In this document: positions 1 through 9,500 of the stretch, one piece after another
How positions within the stretch are numbered: position 1 is the stretch's first letter
Layout: the number at the start of each line of letters is the position of its first letter
Made by a program: the position numbers and the translations under genes
Notes under the pieces: generated by a model
What the model was told of the DNA's origin: nothing
Databases searched by the model: none
The model's input: the letters and a program-made list of their open reading frames with translations, nothing else
Assembly (NCBI GenBank): GCA_905116865.2
Contig: CAJHNH020000557.1
Location: 463,476-527,475 of the forward strand
DNA from: Candidula unifasciata
Taxonomy: Eukaryota > Mollusca > Gastropoda > Stylommatophora > Geomitridae
Direction: 5' to 3'
DNA: 64,000 bases

Positions 1-385
1 CTTCCCCAGTGTGCACAAGGGTGTATTAAGAAATTTTGAAACTGAGTTTAATTGTACCTGTATAAATCTGTTATACCAACCTATTATTTTTTTAACTTTG
101 AATAAAATATTTTGTAAAGCTATTTATGAATTTAAAAAAAAAAAACGGAAGGACTTTTTCTTTTATAACGAACAGTTTCTTTAGCAGATATCACAAATAC
201 AAACAGTGTCAATCATAACACTGGTTTTTATTTTGGACACTCAATCACCAGTTGTTTAGTGATCGTTTCTTAATGTTATTTAACACTGATTAAAGTGGAT
301 GGTTTTCTCCATATTTCAGTTGAATGTACTTGGGACTCTTGTTTTTATCCTCTTTTTTTTTTTTTTTTAAATTACACATTTTAAA
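1..385. other. AT-rich non-coding stretch, possible 3' UTR end
   Basis: No coding frame is visible. An AATAAA hexamer lies at 101-106, followed by a short A run near 134-144. This could be the 3' end of a + strand gene lying to the left, but the sequence offers no protein evidence. A T run at 352-369 precedes the minisatellite. Confidence 0.3.
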
Positions 386-387
386 CT

Positions 388-1605
388 AGGGGCGGTGTCT
401 TGCCATGTGTTCATGGAGGGGGAGGTTGGGGCGTGGTCTTGTCATGTGTTCATGGAGTGGGAGGTTGGGGCGTGGTCTTGTCATGTGTTCATGGAGTGGG
501 AGGTTGGGGTGTGGTCTTGTCATGTGTTCATGGAGTGGGAGGTTGGGGCGGTGTCTTGTCATGTGTTCATGGAGGGGGAGGTTGAGGCGGTGTCTTGTCA
601 TGTGTTCATGGAGGGGGAGGTTGAGGCGGTGTCTTGTCATGTGTTCATGGAGGGGGAGGTTGGGGCGGTGTCTTGTCATGTGTTCATGGAGGGGGAGGTT
701 GAGGCGGTGTCTTGTCATGTGTTCATGGAGGGGGAGGTTGGGGCGGTATCTTGTCATGTGTTCATGGAGTGGGAGGTTGGGGTGTGGTCTTGCCATGTGT
801 TCATGGAGGGGGAGGTTGGGGCGGTATCTTGTCATGTGTTCATGGAGGGGGAGGTTGGGGTGGTGTCTTGCCATGTGTTCATGGAGGGGGAGGTTGGGGT
901 GGTGTCTTGCCATGTGTTCATGGAGGGGGAGGTTGGGGTGGTGTCTTGCCATGTGTTCATGGAGGAAGAGGTTGGGGCGGTGTCTTGCCATGTGTTCATG
1001 GAGTGGGAGGTTGGGGTGGTGTCTTGCCATGTGTTCATGGAGGGGGAGGTTGGGGTGGTGTCTTGCCATGTGTTCATGGAGGGGGAGGTTGGGGTGGTAT
1101 CTTGTCATGTGTTCATGGAGTGGGAGGTTGGGGTGTGGTCTTGCCATGTGTTCATGGAGGGGGAGGTTGGGGCGGTATCTTGTCATGTGTTTATGGAGGG
1201 GGAGGTTGGGGCGGTGTCTTGTCATGTGTTCATGGAGGAAGAGGTTGGGGTGGTGTCTTGCCATGTGTTCATGGAGGGGGAGGTTGGGGCGGTATCTTGC
1301 CATGTGTTCATGGAGGAAGAGGTTGGGGCGGTGTCTTGCCATGTGTTCATGGAGGAAGAGGTTGGGGTGGTGTCTTGCCATGTGTTCATGGAGGGGGAAG
1401 TTGGGGTGGTGTCTTGCCATGTGTTCATGGAGGAAGAGGTTGGGGCGGTGTCGTGCCATGTGATCATAGAGGGGGAGGTTGGGGTGTGGTCTTGCCATGT
1501 GTTCATGGAGGAAGAGGTTGGGGCGGTGTCGTGCCATGTGATCATAGAGGGGGAGGTTGGGGTGGTGTCTTGCAATGTGATCATGGGGGGGGGGGGGGGG
1601 GGAGA
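388..1605. repeat. 39-bp minisatellite, about 31 copies
   Basis: The G-rich unit contains GTGTTCATGGAGGGGGAGG, with variants at a few positions (GGGG/GTGG/GAAG and CGGTG/CGTGG/TGGTG). The array ends in a G run at 1586-1602. Because 39 is divisible by three, several frames stay open on both strands. The predicted products are pure 13-residue repeats and are not treated as genes. The + strand is strongly G-rich over the C strand. Confidence 0.95.
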
Positions 1606-1648
1606 GGAGGGAGATGGGGAAAAAAGAAGAAACTACCAATTAATAATA

Positions 1649-1913
1649 TCTTCTTTTTCGCGCTTACCGGCTGTAAACCCCAGCGGAAAGTTCTGGACTT
1701 AAGTCTCTTATTCCAAAACCTGAGTGCTGTGTGCACATCTGTTTTACAGATCTGACTTATGTGTATGCAGATTGTTGGTTTATTGCCTCTCAAGCAGACG
1801 CACTCCGACATCAAAGGAAACTCCCAATCAGTCGACTCTTATCACGTGCTAGTTAGGAAGGCAGTGGGTCTTTTCTTGTTTTCCATACAATGGGACCTAT
1901 GAACCCACACAGG
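1649..1913 (-). mobile_element. SINE family A copy
   Basis: This dispersed repeat occurs at least 15 times in the window. Read in the sense direction it begins near TGTGGGTTCC. It contains AAGCATGTCGTAAGAGTCGAC, or a variant of it, in the first third. It ends with ACTTTCCGCCAGAG, then TTTACAGCCGGTGAACGCG and a GAA-rich tail. This copy is antisense to the + strand and nearly full length. Confidence 0.8.
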
Positions 1914-2140
1914 GAATTTAAAAACATCAACTCTGATTGCGTTGACTGATGGACTACCTTGAACATATTTTGACCACACAAATCAAAAACGAAGAATTGA
2001 AGATGAAAACAAAATGTTCGCAAACGTTATCAAAGAAAGAAGATTGGGATTCTTGGATATGTTTACCAATGCCATGTGACACTTTGGCAAAGACAGATTT
2101 CTGATGGAAGATAGATAGAAACCCGGGGACAGTAGAATGG
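1914..2140. other. Non-coding, nothing recognised
   Basis: Unique-looking sequence between two SINE copies. No gene, hairpin or array was seen. Confidence 0.5.
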
Positions 2141-2351
2141 GAAATGGTTAGTTGCAGATCCTTTACAGGACGTTGCAGAACCAACCCTAAGAGCCCCTGT
2201 TGTGTGGTTTCTCTAGGCAAATTTACGTCCAGTAGTTTGCCATTGCCCCTGGACGGTCGGCTCTCTTGATACCATTATCGAAACCAACGCAAGACGCGTG
2301 GCCTGCAGCTGGGATCGAACCCGGCATCACGAAGCGTTCGCATCGACATAG
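2141..2351 (-). mobile_element. tRNA-derived SINE family B copy
   Basis: The sense strand carries a tRNA-like head with a B-box-like GGGTTCGATCCC. Its body contains GCCGACCGTCCAGGGGC and AATTTGCCTAGAGAAACCAC, and it ends with TTCTGCAACGTCCTGTAAAG. Other copies are at 5417-5640, 29247-29465 and 39350-39530. Confidence 0.85.
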
Positions 2352-2396
2352 AATGGGAAATGAATGAATGTAAAATGACATGGTATACTCCGAGTA

Positions 2397-3086
2397 TACT
2401 TCAGTCAAATTTGTCCTCTACACCAATAAAACCAGCACAGTTAGATAGCTGTAAACAATTTCTTTCCAATGGTACCTCATTTACGCTTGTATGTCATTTC
2501 TGAGCTGAGATATGTAGGTTTTTGTGGAGATGAGATGTAGAAAGCAGCTGCTAAAACTTGTGACACAGAAACAAGGTTTTCTCTGCGCATGCGCACTTCT
2601 GTTTTGGCTTTGTTGACATTGGACTGTCACTGGACAAGATGGCAGACAATGAGACACAGCCACATACCGATTGCCTAAAAAATGTCTCTGTAAATTTAAA
2701 AAGCCACTGTACAGAAAGAAATTTGTGAATGTAAAATTGGACGGAGAATTCAATTATAACTAGCATTACCAGTACGAGTAATTTTTAAAGCCCTACTAAA
2801 GCCAACCCTGAATCCTTATCGCTATTTTATTTTCAATCAAAGTAACAGAAAAACAGAGGAAGTCCGGCTGTCGTAGACATGCGCTGTTAATCGAGTTCCT
2901 TCCCGCCGTTTTCAGCTATTTAGAGTGGGTGAAAATCACACCAATCGCAAAATTTCATGAGAGATTAGGACCCATCCTGAAACCCCAGCCGACATTTGCG
3001 AAACAAGTTTCGAACGGTTTCCGGGTAACGGAAATTGCCGAAGAGACAGCAAATTGCCGAAATCGTAGTCGCTGCAAATAAAAGCT
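2397..3086 (+). mobile_element. 690-bp dispersed element, copy 1
   Basis: This block reappears in inverted orientation at 26093-26792, inside the first intron of the GAPDH gene. Shared landmarks are TTCAGTCAAATTT at one end, ATCTCATCTCCAC, the AATTGGACGGAGAATTCAAT-type segment, TAGAGTGGGTGAAAATCAC, and a TTTCGGAAAT-type end. It has no open reading frame of use, so it is probably a non-autonomous transposon or a long SINE. It includes TGCGCATGCGCA at about 2585, a perfect NRF1-type palindrome, which is degenerate in the other copy. Confidence 0.8.
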
Positions 3087-3980
3087 GCAGTGAAGATAGT
3101 TTGTTAATGACTTTATGGTCACCAGCGACAAAAAACTATATGAATAGAGAGAATGAATACTTATAAGTTTCTGTGTCCAGCAGAGATGTCAGGGATGGCG
3201 GGCGCTTGGTCAAACACCGGCACCATCAAACCCGGACTGCCACTATTGGGACAAGGGACGTCACTCTGATAATATTATCTGCCGTTGCCGGGGAAACGTT
3301 TGCAGAATGTAAATATTCTCTGGTGTTCATTCTTTTCGAGATTACGGATAAAATAATAAACCGTTCTTGTATGAAGCTATAGAATAATACAAAGTTCTGA
3401 ATTAGAGGTTGAGAAAAGACAGCTTTTTTATCATGTCAAGATCAAATGAACTTCATGCATTGTACTTGAACAGTTTAAACATGTTCACAGTATGTTTGTA
3501 ATAGTAATTTCTGGCCATATTTTCTAGTTATTTGTGCTTGGTTGGTGTGTGAAAAAATGATTCATCTAGGCATTGAGTTGGAGTCTGTTGTTTTTAAAAT
3601 ACATAAATTATGAAAGATTTATTACTAGGGCCTTATGATCTCATCCCAGCCACTTGCGTTGTGGTCTATAATAAATTAGGCACTGACCCCATTTAAGAAT
3701 ACTTCGGAAAGGAAAGGGGAATTGCCCACTCGAGCGCACTTTTTTACATTTCCTAGAACAAGTAGAGGGTTAAAACGTCACGCCCTAATGACTGTATCTG
3801 TTATTGGATCACCTCAACTTTTACATCCAAATATATTCAATTCCTGGTGAGATCAGATGCCTCAGAAGTTTTACAAATGTGAAGTTCAAGGTGTACTCTT
3901 CGGCCCTCGTGGTTTCTTGAGAGGGAAATGAAAGTTCTGCAACACAGTCACTCTGGATATGGTGCCTTGTCAGGAGAAAA
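3087..3980. other. Non-coding, nothing recognised
   Basis: About 900 bases of AT-rich sequence with no recognised gene, repeat array or element. The short open frame at 3173-3382 has no family resemblance or codon signature. Confidence 0.5.
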
Positions 3981-4294
3981 GTGTACACACTTCTTCTTCT
4001 TCTTCTTCTTCGCGTTCACCAGCTGTACACTCTGGCGGAAAGTTCTGGTTGCTCGTCCACTACTGAACTGCAGTCCTGCTCCAGAACCTGAGTGTTGCGT
4101 GTGCATCAGTTTTACAGATCTCATTCTCTTGAATACAGACTGTTGGTTCCTTGCCTCTCCAGCAGATGCACTCCGACTTCAAAGGAAGCTCCCGAATTAG
4201 TCGACTCTTACGACATGCTTTTGGGGAGGCAGTGGGTCTATTCTTGTTCTCCCCACAATGGGACCCCGGAACCCACACGGGGGTGTACACACTT
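3981..4294 (-). mobile_element. SINE family A copy with target-site duplication
   Basis: A nearly full-length family A element occupies about 3991-4282. It is flanked by the direct repeat GTGTACACACTT at 3981-3992 and 4283-4294. The repeat is the footprint expected of retroposition and fixes the element boundaries. The GAA-type tail, seen as CTTCTTCTTC on the + strand, lies at the left end, so the sense orientation is -. Confidence 0.85.
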
Positions 4295-4508
4295 AAGTCA
4301 CCCTGATGCACACACGCACTTCTCTGGGATTATTTGAGAGTTGTAACTTTTGTTTTCCTGAGAATTCATGAAGAAAGTGTGAAACTGAGCTATTTCCCAC
4401 GTCATATATGAATCCTGCGGGAGGCAACAATGTAATCACCACCATAAAGCAGAGATCTATTTATTTCTGTATGGGCCAGATGCACAAGTGTCAGAAATAA
4501 ACATGTTC

Positions 4509-4510
<2 letters not shown>

Positions 4511-4556
<46 letters not shown>
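4511..4556. repeat. (TA)n microsatellite
   Basis: A run of alternating T and A, abutting a LINE fragment on its right. Confidence 0.95.
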
Positions 4557-4557
<1 letters not shown>

Positions 4558-4558
<1 letters not shown>

Positions 4559-4765
4559 CACATGTTGAATTAGGAATACACAGCACTCAGGACACCCACA
4601 TAAGCACTTTGTCCCCATCTTCAGCAGAAAGCGAAGGTCACATTATGATGGCACCAGTAACTGTCTGATTGTATATTCATCTTGCCTTTTCCCTGAGTGT
4701 TGAGTGCCGGCCAGATCCCCCTGTAACTCCTAACAGCACCATTCCCCAGACAGTAACGATTTCTC
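4558..4765 (-). mobile_element. 3' fragment of non-LTR retrotransposon family L
   Basis: It aligns by eye with 57488-57790 in the same orientation. Both carry CACTCAGGACACCC-like and CCCCATCTTCAGC blocks, followed by GATGGCACCAGTAACTGT and TGAGTGTTGAG. It corresponds to the region just after the RNase H domain and is 5'-truncated, as is usual for LINE insertions. Confidence 0.65.
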
Positions 4766-4931
4766 TGTGCCTCCCATATTCATATATATTCCCTCAGTGT
4801 TGCAACACACAAATAATAGCTGCCCACACATTATGCAGTGTGTGGGACAAAGTTATTTATTTAAACAAATAAATTATTTATCACTTTCTGATCCTAAATT
4901 GAATCAGATAAGATTCCGAACAGGAAAAACA

Positions 4932-5300
4932 ATGAGGACATTTTCCGCACCCGTAAGTGTTTCTAGTGCTTGAGCTATATTTTATAGATCATTCAGCACA
5001 TGGTGGGTGATTTTGTCAACATCACGCCGGCTGCCTTTACTTTACTTGCTACCCGTGTTAACCTTGAAGTTATGGTCATAACAATTATATTTCCTTTAAT
5101 TAACAATAATTATTTCTTATCTTAACTGCTGTTCTTTTCAGCGTACAGCAGGGAAAAAGAAAGAGGATGAAAAGAAGAACGATCAACCGAAACTTAAGCC
5201 AAGCAAAAATGTACCACATAAAGATATACCCCTGGAGCTACCAGCCTTTCCCCTCACGGCTAACATGCTGTTTCTGTCATTCATCTTGTGGTTCTGTTGA
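4932..5300 (+). CDS. Possible two-exon small membrane peptide or N-terminus
   Basis: An ATG at 4932 starts a 21-base open segment ending at a GTAAGT donor (4953). In phase, the exon at 5142-5300 follows a good acceptor (TGTTCTTTTCAG). The joined peptide has 59 residues. It opens with a very lysine-rich stretch (AGKKKEDEKKN), continues with a proline-rich linker, and ends in a hydrophobic segment (NMLFLSFILWFC) and a stop. It could be a tiny tail-anchored protein. It could instead be the cytoplasmic tail and signal anchor of the DUF1647 protein starting at 6401, in which case the stop must be removed by a donor I cannot identify. No family is recognised, and chance splice-like signals are possible. 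Confidence 0.3.
4985..5078 (-). mobile_element. SINE family C fragment
   Basis: It contains the GTGGGTGATTTTGTCAAC, GCCGGCTGCCTTTACTT and TGCTACCCGTGTTAACC blocks found in the family C copies at 9089 and 50283. It lies inside the interval between the candidate small exons. Confidence 0.65.
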
Positions 5301-5416
5301 ATTTACCACTGCAGGGATGGGTTTAGCCAACACAAGTCAGAGAACATAAAAAAGGTTTGTCTGTTTGTATATAAACTACAGATGAAGATTAATATTTATC
5401 TGCTGTCCTCCTCAGA

Positions 5417-5640
5417 AGTCGGCTCTGTGGCTAAGTCAATGCCAATGCTTCATAATGTCGGGGTGCCGGGTTCGATTCCAGCTGTGGGCCATGTGCCTTG
5501 TGTTGGTTTCGATGGTGGTATCAAGAAGCCGACCGTCCAAAAGCAATGGCAAACTACTAGACGTAAATTTGCCTAGAGAAACCACACAACAGCAAGAGGC
5601 TGCTGGGGTTGGTTCTGCAACATCCTGTAAAGGATAAGCA
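5417..5640 (+). mobile_element. tRNA-derived SINE family B copy
   Basis: This copy is in sense orientation. The head has an A-box-like TGGCTAAGTCAATGC and a B-box-like GGGTTCGATTCC. The body has AATTTGCCTAGAGAAACCAC and the end has TTCTGCAACATCCTGTAAAG. It is one of the best-preserved copies. Confidence 0.85.
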
Positions 5641-6400
5641 ACTTACCATCCTCAGACACTGGTCTTTGCGTATCTGTTCTCTAACTTTGGCAATTTTTTA
5701 TCATTATTATCAAATTGGGCACTTTGGCCCAGCTTTATCTTCAATCTTTTCCACACATTTTAAATCATAAACACCACTTCATGCACGAGATAAACATTGA
5801 TCCTCAGAAACTCATCTCATGAACTGGACAGTCTCTGGAGCACTTTTCTGAAACAGAATTAATGTTGGTCCTTGTCTTCATGCTGCATATGTAACGATGC
5901 AACTTCTACTAGCTAAACAAAATGGCAGGTTATTTCTTTGCTGACCAGGTGGCATTAGTTTTGTAAGATCATAGATGAATGGTGTCTGCTTGAATGGCAT
6001 GCTTTGCTTTAGAATGGCATCCTTGTTTTTGGCCGCAATAAACATTAGTCTCATTGTTTAAATGTCAGACTGCATATTTACCACTTTTAGACGGTGTGGG
6101 GCAGGTGGGTTGTAAACTTAAGGATCTTGCTAGTGCAGTCGCCACAAACTGTGAAGATATAATATTTTCATTTTTGGCCGCTGATTTAAAAAAAATGTCC
6201 ATCCCTGAGGATCAAATCTGGCTCTTCAATAACTTGTCCGGCCACTCTCCATATTGGATGCACTACTGTGCTTACATTCTTGTTATATTATTTTTTTTTA
6301 AGAAGACAGAACTCTTTCTGTGATATCCATGTAGAATATAATAGATCCATTATAAACACAAGTGAATAACTTTTATTATTATAATAAACAAAATTACCAG
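5641..6400. other. Non-coding, upstream of DUF1647 exon
   Basis: No convincing exon is visible. An open frame at 6054-6323 has no splice context or family resemblance. This stretch presumably is intron of the DUF1647 gene. Confidence 0.45.
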
Positions 6401-6535
6401 ATTGAGAACTATACAGTTGGAGACGCAGTGCCTTATCTCCTTCGAATGAGAAACTCCAAGAAAGAAGACTTTCCCATAGAATCAAAGACTTTACCTCCAC
6501 TTGTAACAGGCATCACATCATCCCAGTTTTATCAG
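6401..6535 (+). CDS. DUF1647 gene, exon with duplicated 5' splice site
   Basis: The acceptor AAATTACCAG precedes 6401. The exon is 135 bases, phase 0 at both ends, and ends TTTTATCAG before GTAAGTTTGTT at 6536. The end of this exon with its donor is repeated at exact 45-base spacing, giving further donors at 6581 and 6626. Use of these would insert one or two 15-residue repeats (VSLFHECTTSSQFYQ type) in frame. Confidence 0.7.
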
Positions 6536-9500
6536 GTAAGTTTGTTCCATGAGTGCACCACATCATCCCAGTTTTATCAGGTAAGTTTGTTCCATGAGTG
6601 CATCACATCATCCAAGTTTTATCAGGTAAGTTTGTTCCATGGGTGCACCACATAATCCATTTTATCAGGTAAGTTTGTTCTACGGTTGCACCACATAATC
6701 CATTTTATCAGTCAAGTTTGTTATACGGGTACACCACATAATCCATTTAATCAGTTAAGTTTGTTCTACGGTTGCACCACATAATCCATTTTATCAGTTA
6801 AGTTTGTTCTACGGTTGCACCACATAATCCATTTTATCAGTCAAGTTTGTTACACGGTTACACCACATAATTCATTTTATCAGTTACATTTTTTTCACTA
6901 ATGCACCACATAATCCATTTTATTAGTTAAGTTTGTTCTACGGTTGCAGCACATAATCTATTTTATCATTTAAGTTGGTTCCAAGGATGGAAACATCATC
7001 CCAGTTGTAATGTAATTTTGTTTCAGGGACACATCACATCATCCAAGTTTTGTCACATTTGTTCTAAGGATACACCATATAATCCTAGTTTTCTCTCTAA
7101 TTTTGTTGCATGGATGCATACCATCCAATTTTTTTTTTTTCAAGTTTGTTCCTTGGATATTCCACACCATCCAGGTGTTATCATGTAAGTTTGTTTAAGG
7201 GATGCACATCATTCCAGTTTGGACAATTTTGTTCCTGTCATATCCATGGATGCAATAATATTGCCACTTCCATGGTGTGGATAAGTGCCACATCAACAGT
7301 TTGGATACATGGCCATATTTAGGTAAGACTGATCCATGGATAATTCTGCACATTTATATAAAAGGTCCTATCTCAGTTTCATGAGTATATAACTCAATAT
7401 TACCAAGAGGGCACAATGCAACTTCTTTTGATGTTAAAAAAAAAAGTAGAAGAGTGTCTGTCTCCTCATTCAGAGAACAACGTATTTTGTCATCATTCAA
7501 CAATGTCTCTTATTCTTCAGAATGATATCCTATCTCTTTAACCAAGACGGTGTTCCTGTCTTATCATTCATTACAATGTTCTGTCTTACCTTCCAGGACA
7601 GTGTTCCTGTCTTATCATTCATTACAATGTTCTGTCTTACCTTCCAAGACGGTGTTCCTGTCTTATCATTCATTACAATGTTCTGTCTTACCTTCCAAGA
7701 CAGTGTTCCTGTCTTATCATTCATTACAATGTTCTGTCTTACCTTCCAAGACGGTGTTCCTGTCTTATCATTCATTACAATGTTCTGTCTTACCTTCCAA
7801 GACAGTGTTCCTGTGTGTTAATTCAAGAGAATGTTCTGTTGCATCATTCATGAGTTGCCATCTCATCATTAAAGACAGTGTTCTTATCTCATCATTCAAG
7901 ACAAGTGTTCATGTATCATCATTTAAGACAATGCTTCTGTCTCATTATTCAAAACAATGTTCCTGTCTTATCATTAAAGATGATGTCCTGTCTCATCATC
8001 CAAGACAAAGTGTTTCAGTCTCATCATTCATAACAATGCCCTGTCTCATCATTCAAAACTACCTTCAGAAGAGACTCAAAGTATTATCATGAATGTTGAG
8101 ACTGAACTACTACAACTGATTTTTTTAGTTCACTGGCTGGAAACTCCGCAAAACGTTCTGGCTGTTTGTCCATCTCTGCACTTTGGTCTTGTTCCAAAAC
8201 TTGAGTGTTGTATGCACATCCGTTCAACAGATGTGATTCATTTGTATGCAGATTGTTGGTTTCTGGCCTCTCAGAAGGAAGCTCCCAATTAGTCGACTCT
8301 TATGAAATGCTTTGGGGTAGACAGTGGGTCTATTCTTGTTTTCCCCAACAGGGGATTGGATTACTGATATCAAATAAGCGAGACCTGTAAAACTGATGTG
8401 CACACAAAACTCAAGTCCTGAAATCAAATCAAAGTCTAGGAGTGGACAAACAACCAAGACTTTCAGTTTGAGTTGACAGCTGGTGAACATACAGAAGAAG
8501 ACTAATTACTTACCATCATATAGCTAGTGCATCATGACGAGGGAATGGACCCATGAGGTCATCTGATTAACATTAAACTTTCTAGCCATATTTTATGTTG
8601 CACTTCTTGTCACCAGCTCAACCGAAGTCAGCCCTTATTTACGTCATCGGTTACCTTCAGTTTCAGGGTCTGGTACGACACATAGAAGAGGACCTCAGAC
8701 CCATCCATCCAAACCTCAAGTTGATTGTCTATGATTTGGGTCAAAGTTCAAGAGCAAGACAACTGGTAATGCTTTGTGACAGCTCCTTATGTTTGAGTGT
8801 TTGATTGAGTTTGTAAATGTGCGTACTGTCTTATTCAAGGTGGCAGAATGTCATGTTGAGTCTGTTCTGATGTATCGGTGTGGATCCTGGATGTGGACAT
8901 GGATGATTTGTTGTGAATCCTGACATATGAGTTGTGAATCTTGTAAAGTAAAGCTTGAAGGCCAGAGAATTGTGGTTTTATCACAAATACCTTGGACTGT
9001 CATATTACCAACAAATACATCAGATTGGGGGTGGGGGCTTCTAATAAAGACAGATAATTATTTATACTCAAATATACAAAAGAAACAGGAGTTTCCGTGG
9101 TCGAGCAGCTAGACGCTTGCCACGGATCGAAAGGTCGTGGGTTTGCTCCCTGGTGGAGCCCGACTATTTTCAAAAATGACCTTGGCTTCCAGGTCAGCCC
9201 AGACTTGAGTGGGTACCGGGTGCAGTCCTGGGAAGTAAAGGCGGCCGGCATGATGCTGACCACATCACCCATCTTGTTCCGATTGGTCTATAAAAATATA
9301 GGTCGAGCCCTATATGCCTAAAAGCGTGGAAAAGGGTCCTTTACTTTTTACTTTACTTATACAAAAGAAACAGTTGTGACCCAAAGGTCTGGAGTGCAAA
9401 CCTGCATCAAGACTTTACAAAAAATGACTCTGGCTTATAGGTTGACCCACTTTAGAGGGGGTAGAAGGTAATATCCTGGGACTGGTATGATGTTGACTAC

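Noticed and set aside
386..1755. Long open frames on both strands (up to 435 residues)
   Set aside because: They are translations of the 39-bp minisatellite in several frames at once. There is no start context, splice signal or non-repeat domain.
6054..6323. 89-residue frame as a DUF1647 exon
   Set aside because: No acceptor or donor in the right phase and no resemblance to the family.
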